A DNA stretch of 64,000 nucleotides from Caminibacter mediatlanticus TB-2 (GCF_005843985.1 NZ_CP040463.1:32501-96500); one strand, 5' to 3'; shown: positions 18,487-27,069, counted from the first letter of the stretch. The notes: generated from the sequence alone by a model not told the origin. A program made the numbers and translations.

Positions 18487-19205
18487 AACTATCAATTGCT
18501 CTATCTGGTGGAGCTGCAAGAGGAGTTTTTCATCTTGGATTTTTGGATGTTTTATTAAAAGAAGGTGTTGAAATAAAAGAAATTAGCGGAAGTAGTGCTG
18601 GTGCAATAGTTGCTGGGGCAATTGCATGTAAAATTCCTCTAAAAGATATTTTTGAAATAGTAAAATCAAAAGAATTTAAAAGTATATTCAAATTTAGCTT
18701 AAAAACTGGTCTTTTTAAAATAGATTTAAACTCAACAATACTTGATAAATTTTTTTTATATGATGATTTAAGTAAAAGCGATATTCCTCTTTTTATATGT
18801 GTAACAGATTTTCAAGAAGAAAAAGCTCTCTATCTCAATGCAGGAGACCCTAAAAAAATAATACCTGCTTCTTGTGCAATTTATCCATTTTTTGAGCCAA
18901 TTGTTTATAAAGACAAAATTTTAGTTGATGGGGGATATAAAGACAATCTTCCATCATCTCCGCTAAATGGTAATATTTTAGGAATTAATGTAGTGCCAAA
19001 TTGTAAAATAGAAAAGCTCACGCATAAAAATATAATAATCAAAGTTTCACAAATGTTAATTAGAAACACTATTAATTATGAAAAAATAAAATATTTAATT
19101 GAACCCCAAGAAATCTGCAAGATAAGAGCTTTTTCTTTTAATGATTTAGACGAATGCTACGGACTTGGCAAAAAATATGCTTTTAATTGGCTTAGACAAT
19201 TATAA
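18483..19205 (+). CDS. Patatin-like phospholipase
   Basis: A 240-residue patatin-family acyl hydrolase of the RssA type. The oxyanion-hole loop SGGAARG is at 8-14, the nucleophile elbow GSSAG at 36-40 (Ser38), and the catalytic Asp149 lies in VDGGYKDN. No signal peptide is seen, so it acts on the cytoplasmic face. It is the last gene of the envelope cluster, with its ATG overlapping the DedA stop. Substrate is unknown; phospholipid or glycolipid deacylation are both possible. Confidence 0.9.
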   Translation: MKLSIALSGGAARGVFHLGFLDVLLKEGVEIKEISGSSAGAIVAGAIACKIPLKDIFEIVKSKEFKSIFKFSLKTGLFKIDLNSTILDKFFLYDDLSKSDIPLFICVTDFQEEKALYLNAGDPKKIIPASCAIYPFFEPIVYKDKILVDGGYKDNLPSSPLNGNILGINVVPNCKIEKLTHKNIIIKVSQMLIRNTINYEKIKYLIEPQEICKIRAFSFNDLDECYGLGKKYAFNWLRQL

Positions 19206-19274
19206 ATAAAAGTTAATAAAATCATAAAAATTAATTTTAATTAATAATTTTTTTCTTTTAATAATCTTTTATGT

Positions 19275-19280
19275 TATACT
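19275..19280 (+). promoter_or_regulatory. -10 box of katG promoter
   Basis: TATACT preceded by TGT in the 117-bp gap between the patatin gene and katG. It gives a leader of about 35 nt that ends in AAAAGGA. The sequence upstream is almost pure A/T, with a short ATTAAT-TTTA-ATTAAT dyad that is too AT-rich to call an operator. Confidence 0.55.
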
Positions 19281-19322
19281 TTTACAGAGCCTTTGCTCAT
19301 CTAAAATAAAAAAGGAAAAAAA

Positions 19323-21473
19323 ATGAAATGTCCATTTACAAATGAAGCATTATCTCATACAACACTTGGTGGAGATATAAATGCAAAATGGTGGCCAGAA
19401 CAATTAAATTTAAGAATTCTTTATCAAAACCCACCAACACTAAAACCAACAGATGATTTTAGTTATAAAAAAGAGTTTGAAAAATTAGATGTAGAAGAAT
19501 TAAAAAAAGATTTAAAAAAACTTATGCGCTCATCTCAGGATTGGTGGCCTGCTGATTATGGCCATTATGGTCCACTTTTTATAAGACTCTCTTGGCATAG
19601 TGCTGGGACATATAGAGTATTTGATGGAAGAGGTGGAGGAAGCAATGGAAATCAAAGATTTGCACCATTAAATAGTTGGCCTGATAATATCAATCTTGAT
19701 AAAGCAAGAAGATTACTTTGGCCTATTAAACAAAAATATGGAAATAAAATATCTTGGGGTGATTTATTAGTTTTAGCTGGGACTGTGGCGCTTGAAGATA
19801 TGGGATTTAAACCATATGGATTTGCATTTGGGAGAGTTGATATTTGGGAGGCAGAGATAGATACATACTGGGGAGATGAAATGGAGTGGCTCTCAAATGA
19901 AAAAAGAGTTAAAGATGGAGAACTTCAAAAACCTCTTGCAGCAGACCATATGGGGCTTATTTATGTAAATCCAGAAGGACCGAATGGAGAACCTAATATT
20001 CTTGAAGCTGCAAAACAAATTAGAGAAAGTTTTAAAAGAATGGCCATGAATGATGAAGAGACTGTGGCATTAATTGCAGGAGGTCATACATTTGGTAAAA
20101 ACCATGGAGCTGCACCAACATCTCATTTAGGAAAAGAAGTTGAAGCAGCACCAATTGAAGAGCAAAACTTAGGATGGAAAAATAGTTATAAAAGTGGAAA
20201 AGGTCCTGATACTATTACAAGTGGGATTGAGGGAGCTTGGACACCAACTCCTACAAAATGGGATGATAGCTTTTTAAGAATTATGTTTAAGTATGATTGG
20301 AATTTAGTAAAAAGTCCAGCTGGTGCTTGGCAATGGGAAGCAGTAGATGTAGATGAAGAAGATATGGTCCCAGATGCTCATATACCAGGTAAAAAACATA
20401 AACCAATAATGCTAACAACTGATTTAGCTCTAAGAATGGATAGCGAATATAAAAAAATAGCAAAAAAATTTTTAGAAAATCCAAAATTATTAGAAGAAGC
20501 ATTTGCAAAAGCTTGGTTTAAATTAACTCATAGAGACCTTGGACCTAAATCAAGATATTTAGGCAACGATATAGGTGAAGATGATTTTATTTGGCAAGAC
20601 CCTATCCCAAAAAGTTATACAAGTATTAACGAAAAAGAAATAGAAACACTTAAAAAAGAGATTTTAGAAAAGTTATCTATTCAAGAAATTTTATATACAG
20701 TTTTTTCAGCAGTTTCTACATATAGAGACACAGATAAAAGAGGTGGATTAAATGGTGCAAGAATTAGATTAAAACCTCAAATTGATTGGGAGATAAATCA
20801 AGATAAAAGAGTTGCTAAAACAATAAAAACTCTTGAAAAAATCAAACCAGATAATATTACTTTTGCTGATTTACTTGCATTAAGTGGTATTGCAGCAATC
20901 GAAAAAGCAGCTAAAAATGCGGGAGTTGAAATAAATCTTGATTTTTATCCAGGAAGAGGTGATGCTACGCAAGAAGAAACTGATATAGAGTCATTTAATT
21001 ATTTAAAACCCATAGCAAATGGATTTTTAAACTATTTGCAAAATGGATGTGAAGAGCTAATTAGTGAAAGGGCTTTAATAGATTTAGCAAATAAATTAAC
21101 ATTAACAGTCCCTGAAATGACAGTCTTAATAGGAGGACTTAGAACGCTTGGAATTAACTATAACGACACACCTTATGGAAGATTTAGTGAAGATGAAAAT
21201 AGACTTGATAATGAGTTTTTTACAAAACTTCTTGATATGAATATTGAATGGAAACCAAAAAACAACCAAGTATTCGAAGGATTTGATAGAAAAACTAATA
21301 AAAAGGTATATGAAGCTACAAGAGTTGATTTAATATTTGGTGCTAACTCACAACTGAGAGCTCAAAGTGAATTTTATGCACAAAATGATAATAAAGAAAA
21401 ATTCATTAAAGACTTCGCAAAAGCTTTCAATAAGCTCCTAAATATCGATAGATTCGATATTTTTTGGAGATAA
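19323..21473 (+). CDS. katG: Catalase-peroxidase KatG
   Basis: KatG is a cytoplasmic haem enzyme that removes hydrogen peroxide by catalase and peroxidase reactions. The 716-residue protein is full length. Distal residues R88, W91 and H92 lie in IRLSWHSAGTYR; the family's Trp-Tyr-Met crosslink can be assigned to W91, Y214 (LIYVNPEGPNG) and M240; the proximal haem ligand is H255 in GGHTFGK. The C-terminal pseudo-peroxidase repeat is intact. It stands alone, with its own promoter and two hairpins at its end. Campylobacter and Helicobacter typically use KatA, so KatG marks a different lineage. Confidence 0.97.
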   Translation: MKCPFTNEALSHTTLGGDINAKWWPEQLNLRILYQNPPTLKPTDDFSYKKEFEKLDVEELKKDLKKLMRSSQDWWPADYGHYGPLFIRLSWHSAGTYRVFDGRGGGSNGNQRFAPLNSWPDNINLDKARRLLWPIKQKYGNKISWGDLLVLAGTVALEDMGFKPYGFAFGRVDIWEAEIDTYWGDEMEWLSNEKRVKDGELQKPLAADHMGLIYVNPEGPNGEPNILEAAKQIRESFKRMAMNDEETVALIAGGHTFGKNHGAAPTSHLGKEVEAAPIEEQNLGWKNSYKSGKGPDTITSGIEGAWTPTPTKWDDSFLRIMFKYDWNLVKSPAGAWQWEAVDVDEEDMVPDAHIPGKKHKPIMLTTDLALRMDSEYKKIAKKFLENPKLLEEAFAKAWFKLTHRDLGPKSRYLGNDIGEDDFIWQDPIPKSYTSINEKEIETLKKEILEKLSIQEILYTVFSAVSTYRDTDKRGGLNGARIRLKPQIDWEINQDKRVAKTIKTLEKIKPDNITFADLLALSGIAAIEKAAKNAGVEINLDFYPGRGDATQEETDIESFNYLKPIANGFLNYLQNGCEELISERALIDLANKLTLTVPEMTVLIGGLRTLGINYNDTPYGRFSEDENRLDNEFFTKLLDMNIEWKPKNNQVFEGFDRKTNKKVYEATRVDLIFGANSQLRAQSEFYAQNDNKEKFIKDFAKAFNKLLNIDRFDIFWR

Positions 21474-21488
21474 CTTCTCCTTTTTTTT
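21440..21488 (+). terminator. Tandem hairpins ending katG
   Basis: First hairpin: 9-bp perfect arms 21440-21448 and 21454-21462 with a 5-nt loop, followed by a T-run; it lies wholly within the last katG codons. Second hairpin: arms GGAGA (21466-21470) and TCTCC (21476-21480) around the stop codon, followed by eight T residues. Both have intrinsic-terminator form for the plus strand. On the minus strand no T-run follows, so they would not serve the convergent gene. Confidence 0.7.
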
Positions 21489-22479
21489 AAAAACTATGAT
21501 AATAAGAAAAATTAAAGCCTAATGAGGAAGCCTTATTTAAAATAATGTTATTTGTATAACAACTAAATAAAAAATTTCTTTTTTTGTATTTTAATCCAAA
21601 ACTTTTGAATCTAAAATCATATTTAAATGTAAACATTTTTTCTTTATATCCAATATAAGGAATTATTAAATCATTAATTTTTTTACTTCCTATAATAATT
21701 TTTTTGTAATTAGCTTCTATTTGATATTTAGTAATGGAATTCAAAACAATGTTTTCATATGTTTCTTTCCCAGAAATTATAGGATTATAAGTTATATAAC
21801 CATTTTTTTCCGTTTTATTTGATGAATTTATATATACAATTGAATGAGGAGAGTTATAAATATACATTTTTCCTATATCATTTATATTGAATTTAATATA
21901 ACCATTTTGAAAAGCATATTTATAATTAAAATCTATTCCATATCCATATCCATACGACTTTTTATAATCCCATAAATGATAAAGATAATTTTTTGAAAAA
22001 TAATAATCAGTAAATCCATTAAAAGTATATTTATTATTTTCAGTAGCAATTACACTACCTTGCAAAAAACCATTTTGATGATTTAATACTTTAAAAAAAT
22101 TAATTCTAAATTTAAAATTTGAAAACTTATATTTAAAAAAAACACCTTCTCTTTCATATCCTTTTAGTTCTATATCAATATTATAATTTCCTTTTTGAAG
22201 TTCACTCTTAGAGTTTAACACATAAAGTAAATAAACGCTATCTTTATTTGATTTACCAAATAAAAAAAGAGACTTAAAAATACCAAATTTATTATAACTT
22301 AGTGAAATTTCATTATTTAAATATAAATAATTATTACCTGATTTTGAATAAAAAGTTTTCCATTTATTAAAAAGTTCACTTATAGGCATAAAATCAGAAT
22401 AGTTTTCAGATTTAACTTGAAAACTAAAAGTAGAAGCAAAAAGAAAAAGAGGGAAAAAAAGACTATTTAAAACTCTCAA
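21487..22479 (-). CDS. Predicted outer-membrane beta-barrel protein, family unknown
   Basis: I do not recognise this 330-residue protein. It begins with a likely signal peptide (MRVLNSLFFPLFLFASTFS), then consists of many short amphipathic strands rich in Tyr and Phe (for example SYGYGYGIDFNYKYAF) and ends FNFSYYHSF with a C-terminal Phe, the usual signature for BAM-dependent barrels. The start is TTG, overlapping the end of the upstream lipoprotein gene by 17 bp, with GGA four bases before it. Coupled translation suggests a lipoprotein/barrel pair at the cell surface (inference). Confidence 0.65.
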   Translation of the reverse strand: MRVLNSLFFPLFLFASTFSFQVKSENYSDFMPISELFNKWKTFYSKSGNNYLYLNNEISLSYNKFGIFKSLFLFGKSNKDSVYLLYVLNSKSELQKGNYNIDIELKGYEREGVFFKYKFSNFKFRINFFKVLNHQNGFLQGSVIATENNKYTFNGFTDYYFSKNYLYHLWDYKKSYGYGYGIDFNYKYAFQNGYIKFNINDIGKMYIYNSPHSIVYINSSNKTEKNGYITYNPIISGKETYENIVLNSITKYQIEANYKKIIIGSKKINDLIIPYIGYKEKMFTFKYDFRFKSFGLKYKKRNFLFSCYTNNIILNKASSLGFNFSYYHSF

Positions 22480-24715
22480 ACGTTCCGTCTTCGTATTTTA
22501 TAAATCCAGCATCATTATCTTCAACTATGATTCCTACTTTTTCTCCGTTATAATATACTGGTACTTCTCCTACAATATTTCCTTCTTCATTAATAGGTAA
22601 AGTAGCACTTAATCCATCAGATGACGTGATTTTAACTTCTCCATTTTTTAAATGTTTAGTGTTTTCTTCATAATTAAAAATTGCATTTAAACTAATCCAA
22701 ACATTATTATCATTTAAATAATTAATTTCTACTTTATCATTATCAATGTTTGAAGAATAGTTTGCATTTATAGTAATAGTTTTAAAACCTGGTCTTTTTA
22801 ACTCAACTGATGCTGAAATTGAACCTGTTACTACTTCATTATCTTGTACAGTAGCTAAATTTGTACCTTCTGCAGTAATTTTACCATTTAATTCAACTGA
22901 AGTATTAATATCTTTTATACTCCCTATAAATTCAAGCTTTGATGGTAAATATCCAGAGTTTGTAAAGTTCTCATTTGAATCAAAAGACAACCATTCTACA
23001 ACTGGAATATAACCTGTTGGACAAGCGTTTGGATCTAAAATAAAAGCATTTTTTAAATAATTATAAGTACTACCATTTTCATCTTCCAATTCATTTTTTG
23101 AATCAAATTCAAGATAATCAGTTAGTTTAATATTATTATCCCACCACGCATTATATAAAGGAATAGTTAAAGTTGTTCCAGTTGCATTAAATTGAATACT
23201 TGAAGCATTATACTCTGTATAATTCCAATCACTATCACCTTTACATGCAATAGCAGCATAATTAATCTCATAAGTATAATAAACTGCATTATCTCCTGTT
23301 TTATTAGCTAACTCTGTATTTACTACATAATCACTTAAACTAAGACTTCCATTAATTTCAAAATCACCTGCTTTTCCATAAATTTCTGCATTACCAAATT
23401 CAAAATGATTTAATAATAGGTTACCTTCTTTATCAAATCCATTTAAAATAGCTTTTGCATTTATGTTTTTAACTATTAAATCTTTTTTATTATCATTTAC
23501 TTCAATTTTATCAATAGTTAATGATAATGAAGTATTTTTAACATAATCAAGTTTAACATTTGAATCAATTGTTTGATTTTCATTATTTTCAGTTGGTAAA
23601 TTACCATTTATCACTAAAGAAGCATTAAAACTATCAGTTGAAACATTTACATCCTCTGGTATATTTTGATAACTAAGAGTTCCATTCCAACTATTGTGAG
23701 TATCAGAAATAGTATAACTATCATTATCAATTGTTACACTATAATTTACATCATTATAAACAAAACTACTTTCATTATTCCCATTTATAATAGCATCAAC
23801 AATAGCTCCTACACTTTTTGCAGCGATATCTAAATTATCAAATGTTATATCTTTTAATTGCTCATCTGCTTTTTTAATTTCAGAATCTATTGTGCCATTT
23901 TCATCTTCATTTGTAATACTATTGATTTGATCTCTTAAACTTTGGAAAATTGCTTTTGTAGCAGTAATTGAATCATAAGGTACTGAAGTATTTATTTCAG
24001 TTAAATTCAGTTCTCCACCATTTTTAGTCCAATTAGTTTCAATAGTTTGATTTAGTTCTTGAGCTAATTCTTTTGTAATATTTGTATCATCACCAACTAT
24101 ATTATCATTCATATCACTAATTAATTCTTTCGTAATTTCAACTACACTTTGATTGTTTTCATTTGCAATTTTATGAAAGGCTTCAATTATTTGATTGTAT
24201 ATACCTTCTGTAGGTTGAACTTCAACTGGATCAATTCCAAACATATAAGCTGTTTTAATTTTTGATTCTTTAATCGTATTTTCATTTATTCCACCATTTT
24301 GCTCAGCTAAAGCGACCATTACTGTTGAAACTGGTGAGACATTAACTGCAACTTTTGTTTGGTCTTTAACGATATTAGCAGATTGCAATGGAAAAGAAGA
24401 GTTAATATCACAAGTTTCATTTGATTCAACAAATTTTGAATTTTCATCACAATATACTTTCGTAATCACTACACCTTGATAATTTGTAAGATTTGCTGTG
24501 TAAGTACCATTTTCATCAGTCCTAACAGTTTTTAATAAATTACCACTTTGGTCATAAATATCTACAATACCATTTGCTATTAAATCATCAACAACTGTTC
24601 CTTCGACTGTAACAGTTTCAGTTGTTGTAGAAGTAGAACTACTACTTCCTCCACCACACCCGATAAAAAAACTTCCTAATAAAAAAGCACTTGCTATTAA
24701 CGAGAACTTTTTCAT
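22463..24715 (-). CDS. Large lipoprotein with carboxypeptidase-regulatory-like N-domain
   Basis: A 750-residue predicted lipoprotein. The signal ends FFIGC with the lipid-modified Cys at 20, followed by a GGGSSSSTSTTT tether. Residues about 35-85 look like a carboxypeptidase-regulatory/transthyretin-like fold (VEGTVVDDLIANGIVDIYDQ... TDENGTYTANL). A helical region follows (about 120-300), then a long beta-rich C-terminal part with repeated strands (SFNASLVING, GSLSLSDYVV, GSISASVEL). The whole is Asn/Asp/Glu-rich and acidic. Function unknown; the arrangement suggests a surface-exposed or adhesin-like protein. Strong AAGGAG ribosome site; operon with the downstream barrel gene. Confidence 0.75.
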   Translation of the reverse strand: MKKFSLIASAFLLGSFFIGCGGGSSSSTSTTTETVTVEGTVVDDLIANGIVDIYDQSGNLLKTVRTDENGTYTANLTNYQGVVITKVYCDENSKFVESNETCDINSSFPLQSANIVKDQTKVAVNVSPVSTVMVALAEQNGGINENTIKESKIKTAYMFGIDPVEVQPTEGIYNQIIEAFHKIANENNQSVVEITKELISDMNDNIVGDDTNITKELAQELNQTIETNWTKNGGELNLTEINTSVPYDSITATKAIFQSLRDQINSITNEDENGTIDSEIKKADEQLKDITFDNLDIAAKSVGAIVDAIINGNNESSFVYNDVNYSVTIDNDSYTISDTHNSWNGTLSYQNIPEDVNVSTDSFNASLVINGNLPTENNENQTIDSNVKLDYVKNTSLSLTIDKIEVNDNKKDLIVKNINAKAILNGFDKEGNLLLNHFEFGNAEIYGKAGDFEINGSLSLSDYVVNTELANKTGDNAVYYTYEINYAAIACKGDSDWNYTEYNASSIQFNATGTTLTIPLYNAWWDNNIKLTDYLEFDSKNELEDENGSTYNYLKNAFILDPNACPTGYIPVVEWLSFDSNENFTNSGYLPSKLEFIGSIKDINTSVELNGKITAEGTNLATVQDNEVVTGSISASVELKRPGFKTITINANYSSNIDNDKVEINYLNDNNVWISLNAIFNYEENTKHLKNGEVKITSSDGLSATLPINEEGNIVGEVPVYYNGEKVGIIVEDNDAGFIKYEDGTFESFK

Positions 24716-24748
24716 ACTTTCTCCTTTTAATTGACAAAATTTTAAAAC

Positions 24749-24783
24749 AAACTTAATTATATCAAAAATTAAGTTTAACTTAA
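24749..24783. promoter_or_regulatory. Promoter with overlapping palindromes upstream of lipoprotein gene
   Basis: The minus-strand -10 box TATAAT, preceded by TTTTTGA, is at 24756-24761. It lies between perfect 9-bp arms AAACTTAAT (24749-24757) and ATTAAGTTT (24768-24776). The right arm is also part of a second palindrome, TTAAGTT-T-AACTTAA, at 24769-24783. The motif TTAAGTTTAA recurs at 24817-24826, 48 bp away, close to the divergent gph promoter. This looks like a regulator-binding region. Confidence 0.5.
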
Positions 24784-24848
24784 TAAATAAAATGTTATTT
24801 TTTAGTAAATAATTTTTTAAGTTTAATTAATCAAAATTTTCTTTTTGC

Positions 24849-24854
24849 TATAAT
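24849..24854 (+). promoter_or_regulatory. -10 box of gph promoter
   Basis: CTTTTTGC followed by TATAAT fits the extended -10 promoter form known in Campylobacter and Helicobacter. An in-frame ATG is formed by the last two bases of this box plus the next base (24853-24855), but that codon would lie upstream of the transcription start. Confidence 0.65.
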
Positions 24855-24873
24855 GCCGCAAAAAAGGAAAGAT

Positions 24874-25518
24874 TTGCTTTTACTTTTTGATTTAGATGGG
24901 ACTTTAATAGATTCTGCAAAAGATTTAGCTACTTCTATAAATTATATGCTAAAAACTCTAAACAAAAAAACATATGATGAAAAAATTATCACTAAATGGA
25001 TAGGAAATGGTGGAGAAGTTTTAATAAAAAGGGCTTTAAGTGGGGGTATGGAGATAAAAGAGATTGATGAAAAAGAATTTCTCAAAGCAAAAGAGATTTT
25101 TTTTAATCATTATAAAAACAACTTAGCTAATAATACGACTATTTATGATGGTGTTATTGAAACATTAAAGAATTTACCTTATAAAAAAGTGATTATTACA
25201 AATAAACCTCATGAGTTTGTAAAACCTATTTTAGAAAAACTAAATTTAATAGAATATTTTGATGGATATTTTGGAGGAGATTATTTTGAAGAAAAAAAAC
25301 CATCTCCCCTGCCACTACTTAAAGCATGTGAAATTTATAAAACGCCTATACAAAAAGCTATAATGATAGGTGATTCTAAAAATGATATTTTAGCTGGAAA
25401 AAAAGCAAATATTAAAACAATTGCAGTCGATTATGGATATAACCAAGGAGAAGATATTAAAACATATAATCCTGATATTATTATAAACGATTTTAGAAAA
25501 CTTTTGGAGGTTATATAA
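24874..25518 (+). CDS. gph: HAD-family phosphoglycolate phosphatase
   Basis: Removes phosphate from 2-phosphoglycolate, a by-product of DNA repair and oxygenase activity. The HAD motifs are present: FDLDGTLID with the nucleophile Asp near the N-terminus, ITNKPH (motif II), K in EEKKPSPLPL, and MIGDSKNDILAGK (motif IV). I chose the TTG at 24874 because an AAGGAAAG ribosome site precedes it by about five bases and the protein then begins directly at the nucleophile strand; the in-frame ATG at 24853 falls inside the -10 box. The stop overlaps the ATG of the next gene by one base. The family includes other sugar phosphatases. Confidence 0.85.
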   Translation: MLLLFDLDGTLIDSAKDLATSINYMLKTLNKKTYDEKIITKWIGNGGEVLIKRALSGGMEIKEIDEKEFLKAKEIFFNHYKNNLANNTTIYDGVIETLKNLPYKKVIITNKPHEFVKPILEKLNLIEYFDGYFGGDYFEEKKPSPLPLLKACEIYKTPIQKAIMIGDSKNDILAGKKANIKTIAVDYGYNQGEDIKTYNPDIIINDFRKLLEVI

Positions 25519-26909
25519 TGAGAGTTGCTGTAATTGGAGGAGGAGTTGCTGGAAGTAGTGTTGCTTTTTATTTAGCATCTCTTGGAGTTGATATAACTTT
25601 ATTTGAAAAAAGAGGAATAGTAAGTGGTCCTCCTATGTGTCATTTACACGCTGGTGGAAATTTATATAGAGAAATTAGTGACGCTCAATGTATAAGATTA
25701 CTTAAAGAATCAATTGAATTTGCAAGGCTTTATAAAAATGCAATTGATATTCGTCCCACTATTATAGCTACGCCAATTGATGATGAAGACGCCCCAAAAA
25801 ATTATTTAAATAGACTTGAAAAATTAAAAAATGAATATAAAAAGTTAGTAGAAGCTGACCCTAACAATAAAGTATTAGGAGAAGTTGAAGATTATTATAA
25901 AGTATATTACAAAGAAGATTTAGAAAAACTAAAAAATAAACCTATTCCAAATACTCCTAAAACTCTTGATGATTGGCTAATTCCTTTTGCAAAAATGACT
26001 GATTTAGACAAGTTAAAATATCCTATTTTTTTAGTCCAAGAGTATGGAATTAATGTATTTAGAGTCTCGGCAATTGCTGAGATTTTACTTAAAAGATTTA
26101 ATGTAAAGGTTAAAAAAGCTGAGGTTATTGAAATAAAAGATAAATTTGAAGTAATTTACACAGAAAATAAAAAAATTAAAAAAGAAAAATTTGATTATGT
26201 AATAAATTCTGCTGGATTTGAAAGTGGTAAAATTGATAAATCACTTGGGTTTAAAAGAAAAAGATTTGTAGAATTTAAAGCTGCATATGTAACAAAATGG
26301 AATTACGATTTTCCTTATTTACCTGAGATAATTTTTCACGGAAAAAGAGGCACTCCAAAAGGAATGGCTCAATTTACTCCATATAATGGAGGATATATTC
26401 AACTTCATGGAATGACAAAAGATATAACTCTTTTTGAAAATGGACTTAGCAAAGATGAAGTATCCCCTAAATTAGATGAGAGTTTTTTAGAAAAAATCAA
26501 TAAAGGATGGGACAAAAAAGAAGCAATTGAAAGGACAAAAAGAGCAATTAATCATATGTCAAAATTTGTTCCATCATTTAAAAACGCAACCCCAACCTCA
26601 ACTCCACTTTTTGGAGCTCAACAAATCCCTGGAAATGACCCAGACCTTAGGGCTGCCGAGGTTAGTTTAGAAGAAGATTATGCAAGATGTGAAATTGTAA
26701 AAGCAAACTCTATTTTTGCAATGGCAGATGAAATTGTAATAGATATGATAAATAAAGGATATTTAAATAAAGAAGTTTATCAAAATAGAGATTACTTAAA
26801 ATTTGAAACAAAAAAAGAAGAAGTAGATAAATTAGCTCAAAAAATTGCTAAAAAAAGAGGATACCCACAAGAGATGGGACTTCTTATGTATCCTCAAAAA
26901 AATATTTAA
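25518..26909 (+). CDS. FAD-dependent oxidoreductase, substrate unknown
   Basis: A 463-residue flavoprotein of the DAO/glutathione-reductase-2 fold. The dinucleotide-binding motif GGGVAGSS is at residues 7-14 with the acidic end of the second strand at ITLFEKRG; a second FAD segment, FDYVINSAGFESG, lies near 225. A conserved-looking block PPMCHLHAGGNLYRE near 38-52 may be at the flavin. It resembles malate:quinone oxidoreductase or amino-acid dehydrogenases in outline only, and differs from the Mqo of H. pylori as I recall it. It is coupled to gph. Its last 26 bases overlap the convergent small membrane-protein gene. Confidence 0.7.
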   Translation: MRVAVIGGGVAGSSVAFYLASLGVDITLFEKRGIVSGPPMCHLHAGGNLYREISDAQCIRLLKESIEFARLYKNAIDIRPTIIATPIDDEDAPKNYLNRLEKLKNEYKKLVEADPNNKVLGEVEDYYKVYYKEDLEKLKNKPIPNTPKTLDDWLIPFAKMTDLDKLKYPIFLVQEYGINVFRVSAIAEILLKRFNVKVKKAEVIEIKDKFEVIYTENKKIKKEKFDYVINSAGFESGKIDKSLGFKRKRFVEFKAAYVTKWNYDFPYLPEIIFHGKRGTPKGMAQFTPYNGGYIQLHGMTKDITLFENGLSKDEVSPKLDESFLEKINKGWDKKEAIERTKRAINHMSKFVPSFKNATPTSTPLFGAQQIPGNDPDLRAAEVSLEEDYARCEIVKANSIFAMADEIVIDMINKGYLNKEVYQNRDYLKFETKKEEVDKLAQKIAKKRGYPQEMGLLMYPQKNI

Positions 26910-27069
26910 GGGCCAAATAATAAACAAAATAAATTAAAAATACAAAAATTAAAATAGATAAAAGAGGAGATGAAAGATAAGTTGTAACTAATGCAAAAAC
27001 TGATACAAAAATTATAAAAAGCTCAAAAACTAAAAACATAAGTTTTTTTATGAGCTCTAAATTCATCAT
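26884..27069 (-). CDS. Small two-helix membrane protein coupled to carA
   Basis: A 61-residue hydrophobic protein with two predicted membrane helices (about 10-31 and 34-57) joined by a short TYLSSP turn. Its ATG overlaps the carA stop as ATGA, the same coupling seen elsewhere in this window, and the frame is open for the full length. Its 3' end overlaps the FAD oxidoreductase gene on the other strand. No family is recognised. Overlap and composition support a real gene, but length alone does not prove it. Confidence 0.55.
   Translation of the reverse strand: MMNLELIKKLMFLVFELFIIFVSVFALVTTYLSSPLLSILIFVFLIYFVYYLALKYFFEDT

Noticed and set aside
19206-19274. Possible PerR or Fur operator upstream of katG
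   Set aside because: Only an ATTAAT dyad in almost pure A/T sequence is present; orientation and length do not match a known Per box well enough.
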